Assembly: GCA_011772425.1 (NCBI GenBank)
Contig: WVZO01000139.1
Location: 1-56,355 of the forward strand
Length of the DNA stretch: 56,355 nucleotides
Reading direction: 5' to 3'
From: Candidatus Aminicenantota bacterium
GTDB taxonomy: Bacteria; Acidobacteriota; Aminicenantia; UBA2199
Of this stretch, positions 25,201 to 32,500 are shown piece after piece; position 1 is the first letter of the stretch; each line of letters begins with the position of its first letter. The notes under the pieces were generated by a model. The model searched no databases, was not told where the DNA came from, and saw only the letters and a program-made list of their open reading frames with translations. Both the position numbers and the translations under genes were made by a program.

Positions 25201-26123
25201 AATATTGCCAATGTCCTGGTTTGTTGGCAGAACTGGAATACTGGCAGAGAATAGAGGAGACAGAGATCAAACCGCTGCCCAGGGACCACGACGTGGAACC
25301 AAAAAGGCTTAAGCTGAAATATAGTGAAACCGTCACCCTGGAGTTGAATGAAATAGAAACAGGTAAGCTGTTGAAAGAGGTTAACCGTGCTTACAATACA
25401 GAAGTCAACGATATCTTGTTAACTGCTCTTGGCCGTGCCGTTCATCAATGGGCAGGAATCGAAAAAGTGGCAGTGGAACTGGAAGGCCACGGCAGGGAAA
25501 AGCTGGGGGAAAAGGAAGATGTAGATGTCAGCCGTACTGTGGGCTGGTTTACCTCTCTGTACCCCGTGATTCTGCCTATAACTTCAACCTCTTCCTCTAC
25601 TATTTCACGGGACATCAAAACCGTGAAAGAGACCTTACGGGCTGTTCCTGCCAAAGGTATTGGTTGGGGCATCTTGAAGTATTTGACGCCGCAAGGGAAG
25701 AAGCAGGGAGTCAAATTCCAATGCGCACCGCAAATCCGTTTCAATTACCTGGGGCAGTTCGAAGGTGTGAATGGAGTGGAAGCAGACCTTTTAGAAGTAT
25801 CCGGCATGGAAACCGGGGATACAATCAGCCCGGACCGCATCTCTTCTTCTCTCATTGATATCGATGGAGAGGTTATAGGTATGAGACTGGAGCTTTCTTT
25901 TACCTATAACCGGTACCAATATGAACCACAAACGATTGAGCGCCTGGTGAATACTTATAAAGCCAATTTGTTGGAAATTATTAAGCACTGTGTCAAAAAA
26001 GGGGAAACTGAAAAAACCTTCAGTGATTTAACTCTTTCCTGGGTGGTGGATGAAAGGGAGAAGCCGGACGAGTCGGAAATCGAATCCATTTACGATGCCT
26101 TGGAAGGTTTACATGATGATTAA
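19233..26123 (+). CDS. Lipopeptide NRPS: FAAL-PCP-C-A(Orn)-PCP-E
   Basis: A 2296-residue assembly-line enzyme. Residues 1-585: fatty acyl-AMP ligase type loading domain (SSGSTGAPKGV near 190; WMPLTHDMGLIG). About 605-685: carrier domain (GGNS, Ser near 638). About 700-1140: condensation domain with HHIVSDG (825). About 1165-1700: adenylation domain (TSGTTGKSKG near 1320; YRTGD; KINRNALP). About 1715-1790: carrier (GGDS). About 1800-2260: epimerisation-type domain with HHLVIDG (1943). The binding-pocket residues I read against GrsA are D-V-G-E-I-G-S-I-D-K, the published code for ornithine. The expected product is an N-acyl-D-ornithinyl thioester. There is no thioesterase or reductase and no second NRPS gene, so release or the next module lies elsewhere. 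Repeat-like insertions sit in three linkers of the A domain. Confidence 0.93.
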   Translation: MKNQKDFLNYKTLVEAIIERHFQSAAQGITFVSTPADESFFSYRELYERALHVLNYLQQKGLGPGNELVLQVGDNKDFITIFWACLLGKIIPVPVTIASNDEHCLKLFHIWNVLKQPHLITLRNEIHRLEAFAGGRHLDDEFKEICIRTIYIDDYRQDYGDDLGRRELKPEERGEISAPLESDIAYIQFSSGSTGAPKGVVLTHKNLLTNIKAIIHAFGWPDADMGGDRYLSWMPLTHDMGLIGFHLVPLAAGWDHYLLPPSLFVRHPGLWVRKISEHNITITSSPNFGYKYLLQSFKPGENKDLDLSSLRLMVNGAEPISVELCHNFSRCLAPLKLRPHIMFPAYGLAEATLAVATSSPGEPLQGVKLDRRRLGIGEKIHDLNDIDYKREKHAVAFASIGKAVENCHIRIVDDSGVVVGDDIIGHIQVRGDNVTSGYYRDETATADVIDAEGWLDTGDLGFLRKGNLVVTGRAKDIIFVHGQNYYPHDIERVAEEVLGIKAGKVAAAGLFNPSTGSDEMVIFVVSRRHVEAFTPLALELKRHINKTVGFSPTHVIPVRRLPKTTSGKFQRYKLVVKFLEGAFDEVVAAVDQALEERVSDRETTPPATATEEKLWEIFEKHLHWDSVGVTDNFFERGGNSLNAYVIAAAVSREFHLYEDVEPGLVFKKPTIREMAAEIDRLKGLPFRSKVEEESRYFIKPAERKEFYPLSASQQRMYLFHEMAEGSGSSSTTDYNITIPLAVEGPLDTRRLAAAFGRLVHRHDSLRISFHVVNGEPVQKIHDQVEFKVEESDTPPCRPFDLSKAPLLRVGLTNVAENNYILVIDIHHIVSDGISMGILIQELMDLYEGKELPELSIQYTDFSQWQQRFMHTAEMKQQEAYWLALYSDEVPALNMPTDNDYPYSAAVSGDRTSKSEKDQVKFFAGQELTGRIKLLADNHDVTLYMVLLASYYTLLYCCTGQEDVVVGTIAADRGHVALEPIIGVFINTLALRNQPRGQLTFKTFLANVRENVLEAFRCQSYPIEELLRKTSSKTTAQFFRRNRLFNTLFIMQNYYGPISPFPSPGIEAVPGKLIWKPLEYDLRLADLDLTLEAAEIKKDIRFTFEYSVDIFSRSRMERLADYFLRILETVNAQPDIRLSEIEIISKDEKRQLLKEFNNTQEDFSTDKTFHQLFEEQAARTPDSVAVVGVEHRAESVEQIVEAQHVVPFHDVELTYHELNKKSNQLACCLQQKGVTINSIVGIMMDRSPDMIIAVLGVLKAGGAYLPIDSSLPEERIHYMLVDSGTKILLSELSEVSKVSEGTEVVTHLTHPTHLCYLIYTSGTTGKSKGVAVGHKQWVNATFAWQKEYNLKEMEVNLLQMAGFSFDVFAGDLARALTTGGKLVICPDEVKANPPVLYRWICNFRITLFESTPSLILPFMDYVYENRLSPDHFQLLILGSDSCKTDDFKRLLSRFGDKMRIINSYGVTEATIDTSYYEEPLENLPKFGNVPIGKPMPNMTLYVVDRSFRLLPLGIPGEIGIGGKGVAYGYLNNPELTAEKFDQDLWDFQDYQDEKKNKKFLRGVQGGGFYKKSPHGRRRQKLYRTGDLARWLVDGNIEFLGRIDQQVKIRGFRIELGEIENHLLAHQVVQETVVLSKEDENGDRYLCAYVITVEAVEKTAPLTEELKEHLSHTLPVYMIPSYFVFMEKFPLTPGHKINRNALPEPQQMPVDRDETISDQYPRNPVEEQLVNCVLEILPIHQVRRGDNFFHIGGDSIKAIQLSARLRGMDLKLEVTDVFSNPVLKDLAQCIQPVKRTVFQGAAEGEVPLTPIQQWFFLDSHEGKGLDINRDTIRHFNQVVMLYSSDGFDETAVAEVFTRITIHHDALRMVFKKQGSRIIQFNRGVSQPLFDMNVVDLNSFDEKEVEDRMEQEINRLQRSMDLTNGPLVKLGLFKTAEGDHLIIIIHHLVIDGVSWRILGEDFAAGYSSYLNNEEIRFPAKTDAFKYWAEKLMKYCQCPGLLAELEYWQRIEETEIKPLPRDHDVEPKRLKLKYSETVTLELNEIETGKLLKEVNRAYNTEVNDILLTALGRAVHQWAGIEKVAVELEGHGREKLGEKEDVDVSRTVGWFTSLYPVILPITSTSSSTISRDIKTVKETLRAVPAKGIGWGILKYLTPQGKKQGVKFQCAPQIRFNYLGQFEGVNGVEADLLEVSGMETGDTISPDRISSSLIDIDGEVIGMRLELSFTYNRYQYEPQTIERLVNTYKANLLEIIKHCVKKGETEKTFSDLTLSWVVDEREKPDESEIESIYDALEGLHDD
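22831..22850. repeat. 20-bp perfect palindrome inside the NRPS A domain
   Basis: AGGCACAACA followed by its exact complement TGTTGTGCCT, within a linker of about 25 codons (near residues 1185-1210) before the first A-domain core motif. GTAGAGCA/CATAGAGCA repeats precede it. Confidence 0.8.
23092..23170. repeat. GTGAGT-type simple repeat and fold-back inside the NRPS A domain
   Basis: Runs of TGAGTGAG and GGTGAGTAAGGT are answered by ACCTTACTCACC, forming an imperfect hairpin. It encodes a Ser/Glu/Val-rich linker just before the TSGTTG core. A similar TGAGTGAGTTGAG run occurs between genes at about 46890-46917. Confidence 0.6.
23895..23975. repeat. Palindromic dispersed element, in-frame copy within the NRPS
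   Basis: The core is a hairpin of GGGGGC, TTTTT, AAAAA and GCCCCC blocks, flanked by TTTTTGCGGGG and GTCGCCGAAGGCAA. It encodes about 25 extra residues between ELTAEKF and YRTGDLARW, where other A domains have a short linker. Related copies lie at 52898-53060 and, inverted, at 34075-34232. Confidence 0.75.
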
Positions 26124-26131
26124 GCTAGGGA

Positions 26132-26160
26132 GCCACGAAGGTACACGAAGGTACACGAAG
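26132..26160. repeat. Dispersed CACGAAGG-type repeat
   Basis: Three steps of a ACGAAGGTAC pattern start with GCCACGAAGG, directly after the NRPS stop. Same family as 959-1038 and 55071-55124. Confidence 0.65.
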
Positions 26161-26317
26161 TTTCATTATTTTGTTGACTTTCAGATTATAAAGTGCTACG
26201 ATTGTCTTGCAATGAGATTTGAAGTTATGTTAGGCATTGGAAATTCATTAATAAATTCACCAGACGAGGTTTATCATTGCTAATTAAAAAAAATTGAATT
26301 TAGGGAGGCTTAATGAA

Positions 26318-27088
26318 ATGGGAACAAAGAATGATATTGAGAAAGAAAAATTAGAACTCGAACGTCTGCGATTGGATGTAGAAAGAGAAAAAATTAAAGC
26401 TGAGAAAAGATTTACTAGTAAGCATTTGGGCACCATAATAACGGCTCTTATTTCCGTGGCTGCATTAATCGTTTCTGCTGCTCAGGTTTACATTGCCACC
26501 GTTAATAAGGATAAGGAAATGGAGTTGAATAGATTGCATATAGAACGCGAATGGAAGCTAAAAACTGTAGAATATGTTTCAAATAATTGGGGTAAAATAT
26601 TTTCGAATAATGAAGTTGATGCGAATCGTATGCGTGATATAATGCTGGCAACTTTCCCGGAAGAGATTACAGGTCCTTTATTTATAAAGTTAAAAGAAAC
26701 CGTAGACACAGAAAAAGGAAAGAAGACATGGCGGGATGGGATGCAAACACTCGCTCGTGTCTCTGCAAATAAAATAAGAGTATTCTTACATTATAAGGAT
26801 CCAAAAGATAAGTCTACCCTAGAATCTATATCTGACGAAATAAGTAAGGCAGGATACAAAGCAGAAGGCATAGAAAAAGTGACACAAAAAACGGAAGGAG
26901 ATATACGTTTTTACTATGAAGAGGATGAAATTCATGCAATTTTCATAAAAGGATTAATCCTAAAAAGACTGAAAGGCTCATACAAGATTCAAGATATTAA
27001 ACTGTTAAATATTGGTGGAAGATATAAAAATGTATCTCGTGGTAAAATTGAGGTATGGCTGCCTTCCTTGGAAAAAAAGGATCAATAG
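26318..27088 (+). CDS. Membrane-anchored coiled-coil protein of unknown function
   Basis: A 256-residue protein. The ATG at 26318 follows GGGAGG with a nine-base gap; the TTG at 26294 is an unlikely start. Residues about 5-37 are a charged coiled coil (repeated EKEKLELERLRL-type pattern), followed by one membrane helix (about 40-63), then a second charged helix. The C-terminal third (about 145-245) begins KIRVFLHYKDPKDK and has alternating strand/helix with GDIRFYYEEDE. This resembles the LytR-C/SPOR-like fold seen at the ends of envelope or sensor proteins. I do not recognise a family with certainty. A good terminator follows. It stands alone between the NRPS and a convergent XRE regulator. 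Confidence 0.7.
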   Translation: MGTKNDIEKEKLELERLRLDVEREKIKAEKRFTSKHLGTIITALISVAALIVSAAQVYIATVNKDKEMELNRLHIEREWKLKTVEYVSNNWGKIFSNNEVDANRMRDIMLATFPEEITGPLFIKLKETVDTEKGKKTWRDGMQTLARVSANKIRVFLHYKDPKDKSTLESISDEISKAGYKAEGIEKVTQKTEGDIRFYYEEDEIHAIFIKGLILKRLKGSYKIQDIKLLNIGGRYKNVSRGKIEVWLPSLEKKDQ

Positions 27089-27118
27089 ATCAGGTTATTA
27101 CCCATCATTCCATTATTA

Positions 27119-27147
27119 CCAGGAGTTTTTTCTCCTGGTTCTTTTTA
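27119..27147 (+). terminator. Intrinsic terminator
   Basis: CCAGGAG and CTCCTGG around a six-T loop, followed by TTCTTTTTA. It ends transcription of the gene at 26318-27088 and abuts the 3' end of the convergent XRE gene. On the opposite strand the stem can also act, but without as good a U-run. Confidence 0.8.
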
Positions 27148-27630
27148 TCTTTCCTTATCCACATCTGTATCCATATCCATGTCTTTCATGGACGATTCCA
27201 CCAGGTCTTTATTTTTCAGTTTAAATTTATGAAACATAGTCAAAATCTCATAACGCAGCAGGGGAATGCGTTCCATGTGTGCCAGCAGCTCTTTCACATC
27301 TGCCGATACAACATCCGGTCCGGTTTTTTCCTGCGGCTGGGCTATCTCTTCCGGCTGTAGCGCGTTTTCTTCCAGTTCCTCCGGCTCCACTTTTACGCTA
27401 TAACGCATCGATCCTTTATTGGCAATCAGCCAATCCAGGGACACCTTAAACGTATTTGACAGCACGGTCAGCGCTTTGGGACCGGGAAAAACTTCCCCGC
27501 GCTCGTACTTATCATAACTGGGCCGTGCCACTCCCAGGTATGAACCCATTTTTTCCTGGGTATACTTTAGTGACTTTCGTATAGTCCTTAACCTTAAACC
27601 GGTTTCTTTTACTATCTGTGCTCTGTTCAT
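27145..27630 (-). CDS. XRE-family transcriptional regulator
   Basis: A 161-residue DNA-binding protein. Residues about 12-68 are a Cro/C1-type helix-turn-helix (LRTIRKSLKYTQEKMGSYLG, then YDKYERGEVFPGPKAL). This is followed by an acidic, Pro/Glu-rich linker (80-105) and a C-terminal helix (about 108-145) that could dimerise, ending in an Asp/Lys-rich tail. Such one-domain regulators often control neighbouring mobile or toxin genes. Here the nearest are a TA-like pair 600 bases upstream, on the other strand, and the SIR2-STAND gene. Its targets are unknown. GGAG lies upstream of the ATG. Confidence 0.85.
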   Translation of the reverse strand: MNRAQIVKETGLRLRTIRKSLKYTQEKMGSYLGVARPSYDKYERGEVFPGPKALTVLSNTFKVSLDWLIANKGSMRYSVKVEPEELEENALQPEEIAQPQEKTGPDVVSADVKELLAHMERIPLLRYEILTMFHKFKLKNKDLVESSMKDMDMDTDVDKER

Positions 27631-27693
27631 TTCAGGCTCCTTTTAAAAGAAAAGCTCCAGCCACAAGTCGCAAGCACCAGCTAAAGCTAAAAG

Positions 27694-27763
27694 CTGGAGC
27701 TTGAGGCTGGCGCTGGAGCTAACAACTGCTGGAGCTTGAGGCTGGCGCTGGTGCTAGCAACTG
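27694..27763. repeat. 35-bp direct repeat, two copies
   Basis: Two units start at 27694 and 27729 with CTGGAGCTTGAGGCTGGCGC. Shorter AGCTCCAGC/GCTGGAGCT fold-back pieces surround them at 27650-27695. Confidence 0.8.
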
Positions 27764-27798
27764 CTGGTTTTACCAGGTATTATTATACACCTAACTCT

Positions 27799-28050
27799 GC
27801 TCTAAATGCAAGAGTTTTTGCTCCAAATCCGGACAATCTCGCTCCATATGCAGTTGTTTTTGCTCCATATACAAATGATTCTGCTCCATATACAGTTGGC
27901 TTTGCTCCAAATGCAAGTGATTTTGCTCCATATACAGTTAACTCTGCTCCAAATACAGATGGCTTTGCTCCATATGCAGTTGACTTTGCTCCATATACAG
28001 TTGGCTCTGCTCCATATACAGATGACTTTGCTCCATATACAATTACCCCA
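27799..28050. repeat. 21-bp tandem repeat, 12 copies
   Basis: Twelve units of 21 bp, typical start GCTCCATATACAGTTG. The period continues in 28072-28113 with two units of a different sequence (ACTTCTGAGG / ACATCTGAAG). The array is open in several frames on both strands, for example as heptads of A-P-Y-T-V type. I regard this as a consequence of the period, not as a gene. Confidence 0.92.
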
Positions 28051-28124
28051 ACCGTTGAGGGAATTCCCCCAACTTCTGAGGTAATTTCTCCAACATCTGA
28101 AGTAATAGTTTCAATTATTGTATG

Positions 28125-28155
28125 GAAGTTTTTATTGCCAGGCAAAGTAATTTTT
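28125..28155. repeat. 31-bp direct repeat, left copy
   Basis: Begins GAAGTTTTTATTGCCAGGC and is identical over 31 bases to 29197-29227. It lies right after the 21-bp array, while the other copy lies right before the 41-bp array. Confidence 0.92.
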
Positions 28156-28243
28156 CCCTGGAGTTGAAATTACTGTCGATTGGTTTTATAATAAATGCAT
28201 GATAAAAAAATCCTGGAAAAACAGTAATTAGGAGGTATCTGAA

Positions 28244-28549
28244 ATGCCGGTTATGTCAGCCAAATTAAGCGAAGCCCTGGTGAAAGCAACACTGGCCAGA
28301 GATATCAACGATGCCTTTAACAAGGTATTTACAGAATTTCTGGACCTTAAATTAAATAAACTGGACTTGACCATCAAAGGTTTTCAAAAAAAATGGGACT
28401 CAACTTTCGAGGAATTTAAAAAAAATATACAGGAAAATAAATTAAAAGAAGATTCTCATTCTTACAGCGTCGAGAATGACTTTTGGCAGTGGGAAGAAGC
28501 AGAAACTTTAAAAAAGCATTATGACAGCATCAAAAGCCAATGGATGTAG
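28244..28549 (+). CDS. Small protein, possible antitoxin of a two-gene pair
   Basis: A 101-residue charged, mostly helical protein with no recognised domain. AGGAGG lies nine bases before the ATG (28226-28231 region). A Lys-rich middle (LKLNKLDLTIKGFQKKW) is followed by a Trp/Glu-rich C terminus. Its last codons overlap the next gene by ten bases, so the two are cotranslated. Gene size and order fit a toxin-antitoxin pair with the first gene as antitoxin; this is inference. Confidence 0.6.
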   Translation: MPVMSAKLSEALVKATLARDINDAFNKVFTEFLDLKLNKLDLTIKGFQKKWDSTFEEFKKNIQENKLKEDSHSYSVENDFWQWEEAETLKKHYDSIKSQWM

Positions 28550-28908
28550 ACCGGTTCCTCCATCAATTACTGGAAGAATTATCCCGCCTCCACTTTGTTA
28601 AAAACGTCGATCTTAATACAGAAGTATTTGTTATCAAAGGAAGAGTCTTACTGGAAAACAATTTTTTTCTCCAGGTCTACTTCAATGCCAGCACCGAAAC
28701 CACTGCTTTTGCACTAATCGAAGAAGAAAAAAGAAAATGGGGGATAGATTTTGATTCTATTCGAGGATGGCATTTGCATCCCGTGGAAAACCCGGACGAT
28801 CATCTTATTATTGAACCGAAAACAATTAAAGAGATTATCGCTTATTTAGCAAAGGCATGGGAGATTTTATTTAGTGACAGGCAGAAAGAGAACTATCAAG
28901 AATCTTAA
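28540..28908 (+). CDS. DUF6516-like protein, possible TumE-type toxin
   Basis: A 122-residue protein. A strand-rich centre (VFVIKGRVLLENNFFLQVYF) is followed by a FALIEEEKRKWGID segment and RGWHLHPVENPDDH, then a helical end. The W-H-x-H-P-x-E-N-P pattern resembles the family now called DUF6516/TumE, some members of which are toxins paired with a small partner. It overlaps the upstream gene by ten bases. The assignment is from memory of the motif, so it is tentative. Confidence 0.5.
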   Translation: MDVDRFLHQLLEELSRLHFVKNVDLNTEVFVIKGRVLLENNFFLQVYFNASTETTAFALIEEEKRKWGIDFDSIRGWHLHPVENPDDHLIIEPKTIKEIIAYLAKAWEILFSDRQKENYQES

Positions 28909-28947
28909 TAGGCAAAAATATTTGATGCTCAAATATTTTTTTCCTTT

Positions 28948-29101
28948 TTGGGGCTTAACTGGGAAAGATTTTGGCTCACTCAATCAGTCAACAGCGGGCG
29001 AAGCCCGCAAAAATTTTTTTTCTTATTCTTTTCAGCGAAAAAAAATTTTTGTTTACTGTTGACGGATTGAGGGAGACGAAATACAATTTTTCAAGCCCCA
29101 A
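28948..29101. repeat. 154-bp imperfect palindrome
   Basis: The outer arms are TTGGGGCTT and AAGCCCCAA. The inner arms are CTCAATC-x-GTCAACAG and its complement, then AAAAATTTTTTTTC and its complement. A small GCGGGC-GAA-GCCCGC hairpin sits in the left inner arm. It could fold as one long stem, like a MITE or palindromic element, but no target-site duplication is clear. Confidence 0.8.
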
Positions 29102-29196
29102 TAAGGAATGATATGTTCGCAACTTTTTGTCTATAAAAACCATTCACGTCGTCCTGCAATTCTATCACCCCCTCAACTTCTTTATCTTTTCCGCTC

Positions 29197-29227
29197 GAAG
29201 TTTTTATTGCCAGGCAAAGTAATTTTT
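29197..29227. repeat. 31-bp direct repeat, right copy
   Basis: Identical to 28125-28155. The two copies enclose the small gene pair and the palindrome, 1.07 kb from start to start. Confidence 0.92.
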
Positions 29228-29249
29228 TTTTCAAAATGTGTGTCCGTAT

Positions 29250-29490
29250 CATTTTTTTACCTTGAAAAATGATTGGGAGGTGCTCCCAATGATTTTTTTA
29301 CTTCGAAAAACGATTGGGAGGCGCTCCCAATGATTTTTTTGTCTCGAAAAACGATTGGGAAGTGCTCCCAATGATTTTTTTACTTCGAAAAATGATTGGG
29401 AAGTGCTCCCAATGATTTTTTGGCTTCGAGAAACGATTGGGAAGTGCTCCCAATGATTTTTTTGCCTCGAAAAACGATTAATAAGAAGTG
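29250..29490. repeat. 41-bp tandem repeat, five copies and a partial
   Basis: Units start at 29250, 29291, 29332, 29373 and 29414, with a degenerate sixth from 29455. Each holds the hairpin ATTGGGA-loop-TCCCAAT followed by GATTTTTTT, so on the plus strand each unit looks like an intrinsic terminator. A second small fold-back around TTCGAA separates them. Confidence 0.93.
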
Positions 29491-29532
29491 AACAAGCTAG
29501 TTTTGTGCTCAACCTCCCAACCTCTCAACCTC

Positions 29533-32500
29533 TCAACTTCTCAACTTCTTTATCTTTTTCAATAGCTTCTTCTGCTCCTCGTCCAACACCGCCCCGCATT
29601 CCGCGAAGTACTCCAGGAGTGTGCCTTGGTAAGGTTTTCCATTCTTTCGCCACTCCATCTTTTGTTCCAATCCTTTAGCTCCGGCAATCTGCATACCTCT
29701 GCAATTGGTTTTGACATCGATGATTTTAACACACTTGCCAAAATCAGGGCTGTTTTCATCCACATTCCAGATGCGAAGAGTGCTATCATCATGTCCACTT
29801 GCCAGGAAACGGTCATCCGGGCTGAAGGCAAGTGCATCTGTCCCGGTTCCAACCTTAATCTCATGAATTAGTTCCCCTGATTTCGCGTCAAATAATTTAA
29901 TCAGGTTATTAGTATCTCCCACAGCAAACCTGTCTTCTTTATGATTGTAGCTTATTGAAAGACTGAATTCATAATGAAAAGAAAAGACTGATTTTCCTGT
30001 TTCACTATCCCAACAGTGTGCTATATTTTTATCTCTTGTTATGCTTCCAGTAGCCAAAAAGCAGGATTGATTCCGGCTGTGACAGATTTTAAATACTGTC
30101 TCCAACTCGCTGTTCCATTTTTTTACTTCCCTTCCATTTTCTACATCCCATATGGTGACATATCCCTTTTCGTCTCCACCAATCAGTTTAGTTCCATCAT
30201 GATTAAAAGAAACACCGTAGAAATAAGTTGTCCCGGCGAATGTTTTTAACACTTTTCCAGATGAAATATCAAAGAGTTTGATTACTTGATCATTGTCCGC
30301 AATTGCTAATATTTCCCCATCTAAACTGATTGCCATCTGATGCCTACCTGTGTGACTATTTTTAAAATGCTGAATTTGATTGGCAGATTCCAGGTTCCAT
30401 AGTATGGCTGTATTGCCGCGGTCTCCAAAAACAATTTTTCGTGCATCTTTAAATGAAACAATGGAACATATTTCCCATTCAAGACCAGTGAATATTATGG
30501 ACTCTTGCCATGTCTGGGTGTCCCAACTTCTAACATTACCTTCCGAAAAGCCACCAACAAGGAGATTATTATAATCAAGCCATATCAGTGAATAAATTTT
30601 AGGTTGAGTTAATTCAATATCTTTTATATCTGCATCCCTCATGTCGACTTTTTCAAGGTTACATTCTCCTAATATCAGTTGATGTAATATGGAATTTCTA
30701 AAACTAATGCCAGCAAGATCAATACTTCCACTTTCATATTTTCTTTTAAAACAGTTACCTTTCAAAACCACCTGTGGTAATTGGCCGCCTTTAAATGAGA
30801 CGTTCAACCAACGGTAAAGAATGCTGGTAACATTTCCCCCAACATATTGCACCTGTTCTAATGTTTTTCCCCTTGTTTCATGGAGCACCTTCCACAAACG
30901 GTCTTCCGCATCTTTTGCCAGCATTCCTCCTAGCAGTCTTATCACTGCATCCAGACGTTCGTTATAGATTGACATGGCACCAAAAGTTTTTGCCAATGCT
31001 TCCATTTCCTTTACTTCGATGGGAATTTGGCAGTTTTGCCCATTTTCCTCTTTATAAGTTTCCTTGAACTCCGTGGCCAGACAATCCAGTTCCGCGGCAA
31101 ACTTGAAAGCTACAAAATATTCAGCCAGACTTTTATGTGCAAATTCATAATTCCCGGCTGCATCGCGGTGTAAGAGAGTTTGACTCCGTAAATCAAAATC
31201 CCAGTGATCCAACAGGTGAGAATCTTTTACCTTATCACCAAAATACGTTTGTATGCGCAAAGGAATGTCTTTGTAATGGATCTTCAACTCCTGGCAGGAG
31301 ATCATCTCCCATGCAAACTCGCAAAGGAAATAGAGCTTATCCGCAGTGGAGGTAAATGTGCGCTTTGTATCTATATTTCGCAGGAGTAATTTGTTGGTGG
31401 CGTAGAGATATACCAGGGCCTGGTTTTCCAGGATTTCCGGGTTTACATCTTCCATGGCTGCCAGCAGCAATTCAATCAACACCGGTTTTCGTGCCATTTC
31501 CGCCAGGGTGTGATTTTCCAGGATACGTGCGGCTGTTTCTTCCCCTTTTTCCTTCCCCAGGCAATTGACAATCACCTGCCGGATTTGATCATCATTAAAT
31601 GGCTCCAGGTGAAACACCTCAAACCGGGGAGGGGATAACCGAATCGTTGCCCGTCCCTTTTCTTTTCCGTCAAATATTTTCTCTGATTCTTTGGCCCAAC
31701 GGAAATACTCGGTGTGGCTGGTTAGAAGTACTTTGCTGTTGTCATCCGCTAGATTATCTGCCAACTCCCAGAAGTTGTCCACCACGGTCTGGTAATCCAC
31801 CTTGCGCGCCATTTCATCAAAACCATCCAGGATCAACAACAATTTGCCCTGCCGGTTCATATCCTTAAATACTTCATAAGCATTTCCCATTAACGGCAGC
31901 TTGTATTTCACCAGGAGGGCGTCATTGACCAATTGTTCAGCGGTCAATGCTTTAGTGAAATCCCGAAGCGTAATCAGCAGCGGCAGCCGCTGGTTCACCG
32001 GATCTTTTTTGTAGCGTTCCAATTGACGATAGGCGTAGTGACGGCAAAACCAGGTTTTACCTGACCCGAATTCTCCCAGCAAAGAAAAATGCACCTTACT
32101 ACGTTCGTTCAACCAGGAATCGATATAATTATCAAGGTTTGGGTGTTTATCACGCCCCACTTCTTCTCCCTTTTCGTCCATTTCCTGGCGAAAACAGGCC
32201 AGGTCCACGTACCGTTCATGGATTTTATTATTTTTTACAAGTATTTCGAGTTCATTAAAATAATTCTTCCATACCATGGTTTCCAGGAATTCCGCAAGGG
32301 TAAACAATCGGTACGCTTCATCTCCTGCTGCCCGTTCCTTTGCCAGTTTAGAGATACGCTTATCTGCAATCAACCATCCCTGCGGCATGTTACGTGTTAA
32401 CACTTCATCCAATGCCCCCACGTCGCTGGCCTTGATTTCGTCACCGATGCAGCGCACCAATACCCGCTGTTTTACTGTTCCCTGGTCCAGCACCGCTTCC

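Larger units (their letters stand above)
28909..29532. other. Intergenic zone: palindrome, direct repeat and terminator-like array
   Basis: About 620 bases without a gene. In order: a 154-bp imperfect palindrome, a short stretch at 29172-29190 that matches the last codons of the SIR2-STAND gene (29540-29558), the right 31-bp direct repeat, and the 41-bp array. A CTCAACCT-type simple repeat at 29506-29547 runs into the STAND stop. Confidence 0.75.

Noticed and set aside
26050-26283. 77-residue frame after the NRPS
   Set aside because: Overlaps the end of the NRPS in another frame and runs through the dispersed repeat; no ribosome site.
27736-28167. Repetitive A-P-Y-T-V protein, or its complement on the minus strand
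   Set aside because: Several frames are open on both strands because the unit is 21 bp; there is no ribosome site or domain.
29250-29490. CRISPR array
   Set aside because: Units follow each other without unique spacers, and no cas gene is nearby. The same holds for the other tandem arrays (1-168, 232-315, 435-917, 27799-28050, 52628-52837).
29533-29864. Separate small frames within the STAND gene
   Set aside because: They are shadows in other frames of the WD40 region.
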